From NCBI GenBank assembly GCA_947441745.1, contig CANEUJ010000018.1:1-17852 (forward strand): a DNA stretch of 17,852 bases, given 5' to 3'. A program made the position numbers and the translations under genes. Source of the DNA: Neisseriaceae bacterium (lineage in GTDB: Bacteria; Pseudomonadota; Gammaproteobacteria; Burkholderiales; UBA11063). Below are positions 8,705 through 14,969 of the stretch, one piece after another (position 1 is the stretch's first letter; the number at the start of each line of letters is the position of its first letter). The notes beneath the pieces were generated by a model that ran no database searches, was not told the origin of the DNA, and saw nothing but the letters and a program-made list of their open reading frames with translations.

Positions 8705-8740
8705 TAAAATAAAATTAGAGTTGGCTTTGCAACTCTAATT
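8705..8740 (-). terminator. Leaky rho-independent terminator / attenuator between gspG and gspH
   Basis: On the minus strand, 10 bp after the gspG stop, an 11-bp perfect inverted repeat (8730-8740 paired with 8713-8723, arms AATTAGAGTTG/CAACTCTAATT) encloses a 6-nt loop and is followed by a T-rich tail (TTATTTT). Only 3 of 11 pairs are G-C, so it should stop some but not all transcripts. It lies in the only gap of more than 15 bp in the operon, suggesting a role in setting GspG above the minor pseudopilins. The mRNA effect is inference. Confidence 0.75.
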
Positions 8741-8750
8741 GTAAAATAGC

Positions 8751-9185
8751 TTATTGCCAGCTACCGATAACGCTAGATCCACTGTCACCACTTGCTGATT
8801 GACCATCAACTCCATATGAGTATACGTCAATCTCACCGTGTTTACCAGGGTTTTGGTATTGGTATGAATTACCCCAAGGGTCAGCTGGAAGTTTATCTAA
8901 ATATCCACCATCTTTAAAATTTTGCGGTACTGGTTGAACTGATGGTTTTTGAACTAATGCTTGAAGTCCTTGAGCATTTGTTGGGTAGCGATAGTTATCA
9001 AGATTATATAATTTCAAAGCGTTCATTAGAGATGAAATATCAGTTTTAGCAGCTGCCTTACGTGCATCGTCAGTTCTACCAACTACACGTGGAACAACTA
9101 GTGCTGCCATAACCCCAAGGATCACTAAAACAACCATAATCTCAATTAAAGTAAACCCTCGTTGTTTAAGGTTTTTGTTCTGCAT
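8751..9185 (-). CDS. gspG: Type II secretion major pseudopilin GspG
   Basis: Builds the periplasmic pseudopilus that pushes substrates through the outer-membrane secretin. The 144-residue precursor has leader MQNKNLKQRG, cleaved before FTLIEIMVVLVILGVMAALVVPRVVGR (Phe+1, Glu+5 = E15). The conserved C-terminal calcium-binding domain follows: NYRYPTNAQGLQALV, GGYLDKLPADPWGNSYQYQNPG, then DVYSYGVDGQ with its acidic ligands. It is the best conserved gene of the cluster. A strong AAGGAG ribosome site precedes the ATG by about 9 nt. It is the first gene of the operon, behind a consensus-like promoter and in front of a hairpin terminator, an arrangement consistent with high expression. Confidence 0.98.
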   Translation of the reverse strand: MQNKNLKQRGFTLIEIMVVLVILGVMAALVVPRVVGRTDDARKAAAKTDISSLMNALKLYNLDNYRYPTNAQGLQALVQKPSVQPVPQNFKDGGYLDKLPADPWGNSYQYQNPGKHGEIDVYSYGVDGQSASGDSGSSVIGSWQ

Positions 9186-9219
9186 AGTAAATAACTCCTT
9201 ATCTATTAAACCATAACGT

Positions 9220-9250
9220 ATTATACCAAACCAATTAATAATTTTGTCAA
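9220..9250 (-). promoter_or_regulatory. Candidate sigma-70 promoter for the gspG operon
   Basis: On the minus strand a perfect -35 TTGACA (9250-9245) and a perfect -10 TATAAT (9225-9220) are separated by 19 bp, longer than the ideal 17. A start near 9213 would give a short leader of about 28 nt ending in the AAGGAG of gspG. Both hexamers being exact in the only sizeable gap upstream of the gene makes this convincing despite the spacing. Confidence 0.65.
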
Positions 9251-9320
9251 GTTATTTTGGGGTATTAATTTTTATGGTACAATTGTGTCCATGTTTATTT
9301 GATTATAAGTGATAAAACAT
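9251..9320 (+). promoter_or_regulatory. Probable promoter/leader region of the carbonic-anhydrase-like gene (weak elements)
   Basis: The divergent gap must also hold the plus-strand promoter. A possible -10 TACAAT is at 9278-9283, but no good -35 is found 16-18 bp before it. A TTGTCA at 9244-9249 overlaps the minus-strand -35 of gspG. A weak ribosome site TAAGTGA lies at 9305-9311. The two promoters would be close enough to interfere or be co-regulated. Confidence 0.3.
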
Positions 9321-9851
9321 ATGACTATTCGTAATTTTAATGGTATAAGCCCCAAAGTTGATAAAACAGCATATATTGATGATAGTGCAGTTGTTATTGG
9401 AAGAGTTTCTGTTGGTAAAAATTCGTCTATTTGGTGTAATGCAGTTGCACGAGGAGATGTAAGTGATATTATCATTGGAGAAAATTCTAATATCCAAGAT
9501 TTGACTATGCTACATGTTACACATTATAACCCAGGTAAGTGGAATGACTTTCCGCTGATAATTGGGGATAATGTGACTGTTGGGCATAATTGCTGTTTGC
9601 ATGCTTGCACGATAAAAAACAATGTTTTAGTTGGTATGGGTACGACTATATTAGATAATTCAGTAATAGAATCTAATGTTTTGATTGGAGCAGGTAGTCT
9701 GGTATCTCCTAATAAAACCTTAGAGTCTGGATATTTATATTTTGGTAATCCCTTAAAGAAAATTCGCCCTTTAACAAAGGACGAGATTGCTCATATAGAG
9801 TATTCTGCAAAGCATTATGTGAAAGTAAAAAATGACCATCAATCATGTTAA
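9321..9851 (+). CDS. Gamma-carbonic anhydrase family protein (YrdA-like left-handed beta-helix)
   Basis: Hexapeptide-repeat protein of the gamma-class carbonic anhydrase/YrdA family, probably a trimeric metalloprotein. The 176 residues are mostly imperfect hexapeptides (for example IGRVSVGKNSSIW, IGENSNIQD, IGDNVTVGHN, VLVGMGTTILDN, VLIGAGSLV). The likely zinc ligands are H65 in MLHVTH and H89/H94 in GHNCCLH. The C-terminal helix IEYSAKHYVKVKND matches the YrdA family end, so the frame is intact. The family is often annotated as carbonic anhydrase, but many members lack proven activity. A GTG at 9309 could add four residues; ATG 9321 (MTIRNFNG) is preferred. The last 11 codons and stop lie inside a tandemly duplicated 121-bp unit. 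It is transcribed divergently from gspG. Confidence 0.9.
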   Translation: MTIRNFNGISPKVDKTAYIDDSAVVIGRVSVGKNSSIWCNAVARGDVSDIIIGENSNIQDLTMLHVTHYNPGKWNDFPLIIGDNVTVGHNCCLHACTIKNNVLVGMGTTILDNSVIESNVLIGAGSLVSPNKTLESGYLYFGNPLKKIRPLTKDEIAHIEYSAKHYVKVKNDHQSC

Positions 9852-9937
9852 GTTGGCATGGATTCCAAATTCTTTTCGAAACAGCATCTTGTTTATGTTT
9901 GGAATGACGGCGTATAATTCGGCATATCGTCATCAAA
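9817..9937. repeat. 121-bp tandem repeat, copy 1 (includes 3' end of the carbonic-anhydrase-like gene)
   Basis: This unit matches the next 121 bp with six substitutions and no indels (about 95%). Its first 35 bp encode the last 11 codons and stop of the upstream gene. The rest holds an 8-bp inverted pair ATTCCAAA/TTTGGAAT (9862-9869 and 9898-9905) with ends GGCATGGATTCC and GGAATGACGG. A second smaller dyad, ATGACG...CGTCAT, lies in the last 35 bp. The spacer-rich hairpin resembles REP/MITE-like elements of proteobacteria read on the minus strand. Confidence 0.93.
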
Positions 9938-10058
9938 ATGTGAAAGTAAAAAATGACTATCAATCAAGTTAAGTTGACATGGATTCCAAATTCTTGTCGA
10001 AACAGCATCTTGTTTATGTTTGGAATGACGGCGTATCATTCGGCATATCGTCATCGAA
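9938..10058. repeat. 121-bp tandem repeat, copy 2
   Basis: Second copy, directly adjoining the first at a period of exactly 121 bp. Differences fall at six positions, e.g. GACCAT to GACTAT, CATGTT to CAAGTT, CTTTTCG to CTTGTCG and GTATAATT to GTATCATT. Its first 35 bp are an untranslated fossil of the 3' end of the upstream gene, including an in-frame TAA counterpart. Because 121 is not a multiple of 3, any reading across the units shifts frame. Confidence 0.93.
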
Positions 10059-10070
10059 GCATAATACTCC

Positions 10071-10100
10071 GTCATCCCAGCGTAGGCTGGGATCCATGCC
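10071..10100. repeat. REP-like palindrome between the tandem repeat and tadA
   Basis: A perfect 8-bp stem ATCCCAGC (10074-10081) / GCTGGGAT (10086-10093) with loop GTAG sits within GTCAT...ATCCATGCC. Its flanks match the ends of the 121-bp units in inverted orientation: GGGATCCATGCC here against GGCATGGATTCC at 9855-9866, 11 of 12 complementary. The group therefore looks like a head-to-head cluster of one repeat family. No T-run follows, so it is not a classical terminator, although it could stabilise the 3' end of the upstream mRNA. Confidence 0.7.
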
Positions 10101-10115
10101 CTAAGTAGTTAAACC

Positions 10116-10808
10116 ATGTTACCAGTTTATCTACAAAATAAACTTAAGTCTCTTAGGATTAATTCTCTTGAAGAGCTTCAGAAATATAATTATTTTTTAA
10201 TATTTCAATGGTTAAGGGATATTTATCCAAGTATGGGATTTAGAGTATTATTTGATCTATATTGTCTAAGTCATAATCAATCCCTTAATACCTTAGATCC
10301 TGAAATTAAAGCCAAGTTGAAACTAACTTATAAATCACTACCTCCACATTTTGCACCTCTTCCAAAAGATGAGATAAAAAAATTTATGCAGATAGCTTTA
10401 GCAATTGCAAGAGAATCAGATAATGAAATTCCAATCGGAGCTGTAGTTGTGAAAGATAGTCAAGTTATTGGTTGGGGAAATAATCAAACTATAAAGACTA
10501 ATGATATAACAGCTCATGCAGAAATTGTAGCTATTTGTGATGCAAGTAAAACTCTTGGCAACTATCGCCTAGATGAGTGTGATTTATACGTCACTATAGA
10601 GCCATGCCTAATGTGTAGTGGTGCTATAATTAATAGTAGAATCAGGCGAGTGATTTTTGGGGCACAAGAACCTAAAACTGGAGCGTTAATTAGCCAATAT
10701 AAGATATTAAATAATACCAATATTAATAAACATACCGAGGCAATAGGCCCTATAGATAATGATTTATATTCGGCTCCGCTAAGAGATTTTCTAAAACAAA
10801 AACGTTAG
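10116..10808 (+). CDS. tadA: tRNA-specific adenosine deaminase TadA with N-terminal extension
   Basis: Zinc enzyme that deaminates adenosine-34 to inosine in the tRNA-Arg(ACG) anticodon. The deaminase core is residues about 85-230, with zinc/catalytic motif HAE (H134, E136) and PCLMC (P163, C164, C167), plus the TadA-typical IPIGAVVV, GNYRLDECDLYVT and RRVIFGAQEPKTGA. A normal TadA would begin near M91. The preceding ~85 residues (LKSLRINSLEELQKYN, then WLRDIYPSMGFRVLFDLYCL) resemble the C-terminal helix-hairpin-helix domain of TfoX; neisserial TadA proteins are remembered to carry a similar extension. Codon usage is uniform across the junction. The ribosome site at 10116 is weak, so a start at 10386 cannot be excluded, but the unbroken long frame favours the extended form. 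Confidence 0.92.
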   Translation: MLPVYLQNKLKSLRINSLEELQKYNYFLIFQWLRDIYPSMGFRVLFDLYCLSHNQSLNTLDPEIKAKLKLTYKSLPPHFAPLPKDEIKKFMQIALAIARESDNEIPIGAVVVKDSQVIGWGNNQTIKTNDITAHAEIVAICDASKTLGNYRLDECDLYVTIEPCLMCSGAIINSRIRRVIFGAQEPKTGALISQYKILNNTNINKHTEAIGPIDNDLYSAPLRDFLKQKR

Positions 10809-10833
10809 CACATTCAATGTTTTTGTTGTTTTT
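10795..10833. terminator. Probable bidirectional terminator between convergent tadA and ispB
   Basis: A 12-bp stem AACAAAAACGTT (10795-10806) / AATGTTTTTGTT (10816-10827), with one G-U wobble and a 9-nt loop, is followed on the plus strand by GTTTTTA. The left arm includes the last tadA codons and the first base of its TAG. The opposite strand also has T-runs in and after the stem, so it could serve ispB, whose stop is at 10837. Confidence 0.65.
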
Positions 10834-10836
10834 AGA

Positions 10837-11802
10837 TTACTTAATGCGTTTAACTGCACTGTGGGATAGTTCTATCATAGCATCTTTATATTTTGAGTTT
10901 GGGAAGATTTTGAGTTCCGATGTCGCCGACTCTACATAGTGGTGTGCTAAATTTGAGCAATATTTAATTGCTCCACTATTTTTAATGGCAGAAATAATAA
11001 AATCAACCTTTGCAGTGTCAGCTTTATCAATAGCATCTTTGATTTTTTGTTGTTCTAGAAGACTACCATTTTTTAATAAATAAATAAGTGGTAGTGTTAC
11101 TTTGCCTTCAAGTAAATCATCTCCAACATTTTTACCCATACTATTACTATCACCAGTATAATCAAGAATATCATCAACAATCTGAAATGCCGTGCCGATA
11201 TTAATAGCATAGTTTGCTAATGCTTCTTCTTGTTCGTTACTAGTATTAGCGATAATTGCAGCTACACGAGCTGATGCCTCAAATAATATAGCTGTTTTAT
11301 ATTTTATGACTTCAAAGTATTCTTTTTCAGTTAGATCACTTCGTCCAATATTTAATAGCTGTAATACTTCACCCTCTGAGATTTGATTAGTACTTTTTGC
11401 CATCACATCAAGCACTCGTAGGGAGTTACTCTTTATCATCATTTGAAAAGCTCTAGTATAAATAAAATCACCAACTAGTACACTAGCTGCATTCCCAAAC
11501 ACAGCATTAGAGGTTTTGCGACCCCGACGCAGACCTGATTCATCAACTACATCATCATGAAGTAAGGTAGCAGTATGAATATACTCAATCATAGCAGCCA
11601 TTTGGTGGATTAGAGCATTATCTTTTATCCCAGCAATTCTACCGCAAAGAAGTGTCAATAAAGGTCTAATACGTTTACCACCAGCCGATACAATGTACTC
11701 TCCAATTTGGTTTATAAGTACTACATTAGAACTAAGGTCATTACGAATTACCGTATCTAGTTTTTGCATATCATCATGCATTAATTGCTGTATTTTATTC
11801 AT
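10837..11802 (-). CDS. ispB: Octaprenyl/polyprenyl diphosphate synthase (quinone side chain)
   Basis: Trans-prenyltransferase extending farnesyl diphosphate with isopentenyl diphosphate to the long chain of ubiquinone or menaquinone. The 321 residues show GGKRIRPLL (41-49, IPP binding), the first aspartate-rich motif DDVVDE (83-88), GRSDLTE, the YKTA segment (168-171) and the second aspartate-rich motif FQIVDDILDYTGD (206-218). The length and the small residues before the first DDxxD fit long-chain synthases rather than IspA. Chain length cannot be read from the sequence alone. It starts 1 bp after the ABC transporter stop and ends the right-hand operon, facing tadA across a terminator. Confidence 0.93.
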   Translation of the reverse strand: MNKIQQLMHDDMQKLDTVIRNDLSSNVVLINQIGEYIVSAGGKRIRPLLTLLCGRIAGIKDNALIHQMAAMIEYIHTATLLHDDVVDESGLRRGRKTSNAVFGNAASVLVGDFIYTRAFQMMIKSNSLRVLDVMAKSTNQISEGEVLQLLNIGRSDLTEKEYFEVIKYKTAILFEASARVAAIIANTSNEQEEALANYAINIGTAFQIVDDILDYTGDSNSMGKNVGDDLLEGKVTLPLIYLLKNGSLLEQQKIKDAIDKADTAKVDFIISAIKNSGAIKYCSNLAHHYVESATSELKIFPNSKYKDAMIELSHSAVKRIK

Positions 11803-11803
11803 A

Positions 11804-13513
11804 TCACTTTATAATATTAAAATTTAGTTGTTTATTGTGCCATTTCTTAATAGTGCTTCTGTGCCCAACACTTATAATAGCACTATTAGGAAGTCGATCT
11901 ATAATTGTTTTATATAATAATTCTTCCGCTTCTTCATCAACCGCAGAAGTTGCCTCATCAAGGTATATTATATCTGGTTTATTGATAAGAATGCGACAAA
12001 ATGCTATTTTTTGTTGTTCACCTAGAGATAATTTATTCCCCCAATCAGCTATTATGTCAAATTCACTAATGAGGTTATCTAGTGTAAATTCTTTAAGTAA
12101 TAAAATTAATTCGTCATCTGTAGGTAAGCTATCAAGCATAGGATAACATATTGCCACTTTTAGGCTATCGTATGGTAAATATGGTCGCTGAGCAATAAAT
12201 ATTGATTTTAAATTTGGTGCTTGGTAAATTTCACCTTCACTAAATGGCCATAAACCAGCAATAGCACGAAGAAATGTTGTTTTACCTATTCCAGAGCGTC
12301 CGTTGATTAATAGTCTATCACCAGTAGTTAAACTAATATCAATATTATTTTGTAAAATTTCACCGCTAGGAAGCTTGATACCAAAATTACTCAATTCCAA
12401 ATATTTATCACCAGGTTTTATAGTAGTGCTTTCAAGATCATATGCTTCATGTATTTGATTTTGGAAGCCATATAAGCGATCCATAATTGCTCGCCAACTT
12501 GATAGTGAAGAATAAGAATCTATAAAATAAGATAAAGCACCCTGAACATGACGAAATGCAGAAGCTATTTGCATTACATCACCAAGTTGAATGATTTTGG
12601 CAAAATAGCGTGGAAGAGCTATTAAAAATGGAAAAATTACTGCAATTTGAGCATATCCAACACTCAGAATATCAATTTTCATTTGGCGATAAATAATCGC
12701 TACAAAATTATTAACGACATTAGTAAATCTTTTGGTTAATCTTGATTTTTCTTGTGTCTCTCCGTTATAAAAAGCGATATTTTCACTATACTCACGCACC
12801 CTCATTAGACCATAACGAAAATCAGCTTCGTATAATTGTTGCTGGTAGTCAAGATTAATTAATTTTTTACCAATTTTAAACATCAGATAAGTGCCGATAA
12901 TTGAGTAAAGAAGCGTTGCATAGACTATAAACCCTTTGATTTTATAATGGTGATGAAGTAGATTAAACTCGAGAACCCCAGATATATTCCAAAGTATGAT
13001 AACAAATGATATTAGAGTAACTAAAGAGTTTAATAAACCAAGAGTTAAATCCAAAGTTATTCTGATAAAACCACCTATATCTTCGCTTATCCTTTGATCT
13101 GGATTATCACTTATTTGTCTCAAAAAGCGAGTTTTATAATAAGATTTTTTATGGAACCAGTTAGTTAGATAAAAATCAGTTAGCCACAGCCGCCAATTAA
13201 TTTCTAAGAACTTGTGAGCATAAGATGCCAGTATCTGAAAAAGAATATAAAAAAATGCAATCCACATAAATCTGTATAACAGAGACCAAAGAGCATTTGT
13301 ATTATAATGTTGTATGGCATCATAAAATCCATTGTACCATTTATTGGATAGTATAGTCATGTATATTGTTAGGAGGTTAAATATAATAACTAGAGCAAGT
13401 AATCCTAACGATTTATATTTTTGATTACTTACCCAGAATGGACGAGCCAAATGCCAAGCATCTTTCAGCCAGTTTTTAGGGTTACGATTAAATGTTGATG
13501 GCATTTTTGTCAT
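11804..13513 (-). CDS. ABC transporter, fused membrane-ATPase (YddA/SbmA-BacA/ABCD-like family)
   Basis: Half-transporter, expected to dimerise in the inner membrane. The membrane domain (residues about 20-340) has about six hydrophobic helices and the family hallmark DNPDQRISED (137-146), typical of ABC_membrane_2 proteins such as E. coli YddA, BacA-related transporters and peroxisomal ABCD proteins. The ATPase domain has Walker A GRSGIGKT (405-412), the slightly altered signature LSLGEQQ (495-501), Walker B IIYLDE (515-520) and the H-loop His551. Unlike SbmA/BacA, the ATPase is fused. The substrate is unknown; relatives move long-chain or very-long-chain acyl compounds, peptides or cobalamin-like molecules. 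It lies between rsmE (21-bp gap) and ispB (1-bp gap). A second ATG three codons in is possible. Confidence 0.9.
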   Translation of the reverse strand: MTKMPSTFNRNPKNWLKDAWHLARPFWVSNQKYKSLGLLALVIIFNLLTIYMTILSNKWYNGFYDAIQHYNTNALWSLLYRFMWIAFFYILFQILASYAHKFLEINWRLWLTDFYLTNWFHKKSYYKTRFLRQISDNPDQRISEDIGGFIRITLDLTLGLLNSLVTLISFVIILWNISGVLEFNLLHHHYKIKGFIVYATLLYSIIGTYLMFKIGKKLINLDYQQQLYEADFRYGLMRVREYSENIAFYNGETQEKSRLTKRFTNVVNNFVAIIYRQMKIDILSVGYAQIAVIFPFLIALPRYFAKIIQLGDVMQIASAFRHVQGALSYFIDSYSSLSSWRAIMDRLYGFQNQIHEAYDLESTTIKPGDKYLELSNFGIKLPSGEILQNNIDISLTTGDRLLINGRSGIGKTTFLRAIAGLWPFSEGEIYQAPNLKSIFIAQRPYLPYDSLKVAICYPMLDSLPTDDELILLLKEFTLDNLISEFDIIADWGNKLSLGEQQKIAFCRILINKPDIIYLDEATSAVDEEAEELLYKTIIDRLPNSAIISVGHRSTIKKWHNKQLNFNIIK

Positions 13514-13534
13514 TACTTATCACTTTCAAAGGTT

Positions 13535-14233
13535 TTACCAGTTCCCATATTTTAATTGCACATAACTAAGCCCAGCTATTACAGCAGTCTCACTTCTAAA
13601 AATCAAATTACCAAGCATTAGTGGTGCAAACCCAGTTATTTGTTCTGTTTGGCTAAAGCCACCCTCAGGCCCAACCAATAATTGTACCTGTTTTGGGATA
13701 TCACTATGTTGTTGAGATTTACCTTTCACGGTACTCATAATTAGATTTATACCATTTGGGTTTGCAGATACCTCGCCTAATCTTATTGGATGATTAAGTT
13801 TTGGGATAACATTATTCCCACATTGCTCGCAACTACTAATAATAATTTTTTGCCAATGTTCCATTCGTTTCGCGATTTTATCAGTATGTAGCTTTTGTGA
13901 TCGTTCGCTAATAATAGGTGTAATTTTACTAATGCCAAGCTCTATTGCTTTTTGGATTGCCAAGTCCATCTTGTCATTTGCAATAATACATAGCAATAAG
14001 TGAATGTTTAGTAGCTTGGGTTGATTACTTTTGACTTGTTTAGTTATTTGTACCGCTACTATTTTTCGATTAATTTCAATTATTTTTGCGTTGTAACTAG
14101 TTCCGTTTCCATTAAATAGGACTATATTATCATTTATCTTATGGCGTAATACCAAGATATGACGTACAACCTCCAAAGGTAGCTCTAATACTTCATCAAG
14201 AGCAAGTGGCAAATTTACATAAAAACGAGACAT
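13535..14233 (-). CDS. rsmE: 16S rRNA (uracil-1498-N3)-methyltransferase RsmE
   Basis: SPOUT-family enzyme methylating U1498 of 16S rRNA in the assembled 30S subunit. The 232 residues show the PUA-like N-terminal part with HILVLR (25-30), the middle motif QKAIELGISKITPIISERS (94-112), SCEQCGN (134-140, usually EQxGR; here the Arg is Asn), the SAM-site LLVGPEGGFSQTE (185-197) and the C-terminal LGNLIFRSETAV (207-218), equivalent to LGxRILRxETA. The Asn-for-Arg changes at these two places are substitutions in otherwise conserved motifs. It begins 10 bp after plsC and has a weak ribosome site, suggesting coupling. Confidence 0.93.
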   Translation of the reverse strand: MSRFYVNLPLALDEVLELPLEVVRHILVLRHKINDNIVLFNGNGTSYNAKIIEINRKIVAVQITKQVKSNQPKLLNIHLLLCIIANDKMDLAIQKAIELGISKITPIISERSQKLHTDKIAKRMEHWQKIIISSCEQCGNNVIPKLNHPIRLGEVSANPNGINLIMSTVKGKSQQHSDIPKQVQLLVGPEGGFSQTEQITGFAPLMLGNLIFRSETAVIAGLSYVQLKYGNW

Positions 14234-14243
14234 CTAGATAAGC

Positions 14244-14969
14244 CTAGTGGGTGATAGTATCAAGGTTTTTATTTATAACTTTCTCGAGCTCTAGGATTAA
14301 TTTCTCAGGGCTTTTATTGGGGTAAATAGGTTTATCAATAATTACTTTTATTTCACCTGGGAACATCCAAAATGCTGCTCTTGCCAAACAATATCCACCA
14401 TTATGAGCTACAGGAATTATAGGAATTTGCAAAGATTCTGCCATTTTGGCAACTCCTATTTTATATGGAACCCTAACTCCTGGAGCAACACGAGTTCCTT
14501 CTGGAAAAGCTAAAATCCAAAATCCTTTTTTTATCCTGTTAACACTTTGAGTGAGGATTTGTTGTATTGCAGCTGAGCCTTTGGAGCGATTAATTGCAAT
14601 AGGAGACAATGTAGCAATAGCCCAACCAAAAACAGGTAGTCTAAGTATTTCACGCTTTAGTATCCACACATGTTGGGGGAAAATGGTTTCAAAAGCTATA
14701 GTCTCCCACGCTGATTGATGATTGCTTGCAATAATTGCAGGACTCTTAATGAGGTTTTCAAGACCCTCCACACTAAAAGTAACTTTACATATGTGTTTAC
14801 ACATGAAAGTAAAGATATAAGCCCAAGAGCTGATTATTTTGTGGCGCAATTTTACTGGAACAAAAATTAAAGGTATCGCAATTATATTATAGAATAAAGC
14901 ACAAATACCAACAGTTGACCATAATACTGTTGATCGCGATACTACAGATAAGGTGAGTTTATTTTTCAT
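14244..14969 (-). CDS. plsC: 1-acyl-sn-glycerol-3-phosphate acyltransferase (lysophosphatidate acyltransferase)
   Basis: Membrane-associated enzyme acylating lysophosphatidate to phosphatidate in phospholipid synthesis. The 241 residues have a hydrophobic N-terminal segment (about 15-38), motif I NHQSAWE (83-89), and motif III FPEGTR (155-160), with IPIIPVAHNGG (182-192) as motif IV. Motif I is normally HX4D; here the sixth position is Glu (H84, E89), a conservative change that should keep the charge relay and may be lineage-typical. Its ATG overlaps the gmhB stop (ATGA) with an AAGGA ribosome site 7 nt upstream, so the two are translationally coupled. The gmhB-plsC pair after glyS is a known betaproteobacterial order. 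Confidence 0.92.
   Translation of the reverse strand: MKNKLTLSVVSRSTVLWSTVGICALFYNIIAIPLIFVPVKLRHKIISSWAYIFTFMCKHICKVTFSVEGLENLIKSPAIIASNHQSAWETIAFETIFPQHVWILKREILRLPVFGWAIATLSPIAINRSKGSAAIQQILTQSVNRIKKGFWILAFPEGTRVAPGVRVPYKIGVAKMAESLQIPIIPVAHNGGYCLARAAFWMFPGEIKVIIDKPIYPNKSPEKLILELEKVINKNLDTITH

Noticed and set aside
9272..9497. Minus-strand open frames across the start of the carbonic-anhydrase-like gene.
   Set aside because: They lie opposite a conserved hexapeptide-repeat coding region, whose regular codon pattern explains the open antisense frames.
9709..10075. Two overlapping minus-strand open frames encoding the same peptide stretch (ICRxIRRHSKHKQDAVS...IWNPCQLN) twice in different frames.
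   Set aside because: They are translations of the two 121-bp repeat units. The 121-bp period shifts the frame, there is no ribosome site, and they overlap the real plus-strand gene.
10071..10100. Palindrome considered as a rho-independent terminator for the upstream gene.
   Set aside because: There is no T-run on either side and its flanks match the neighbouring repeat units, so a REP-like element is the better call.
9817..10100. Repeat cluster considered as a CRISPR array.
   Set aside because: There are only two near-identical 121-bp adjoining units with no unique spacers, and no cas genes.
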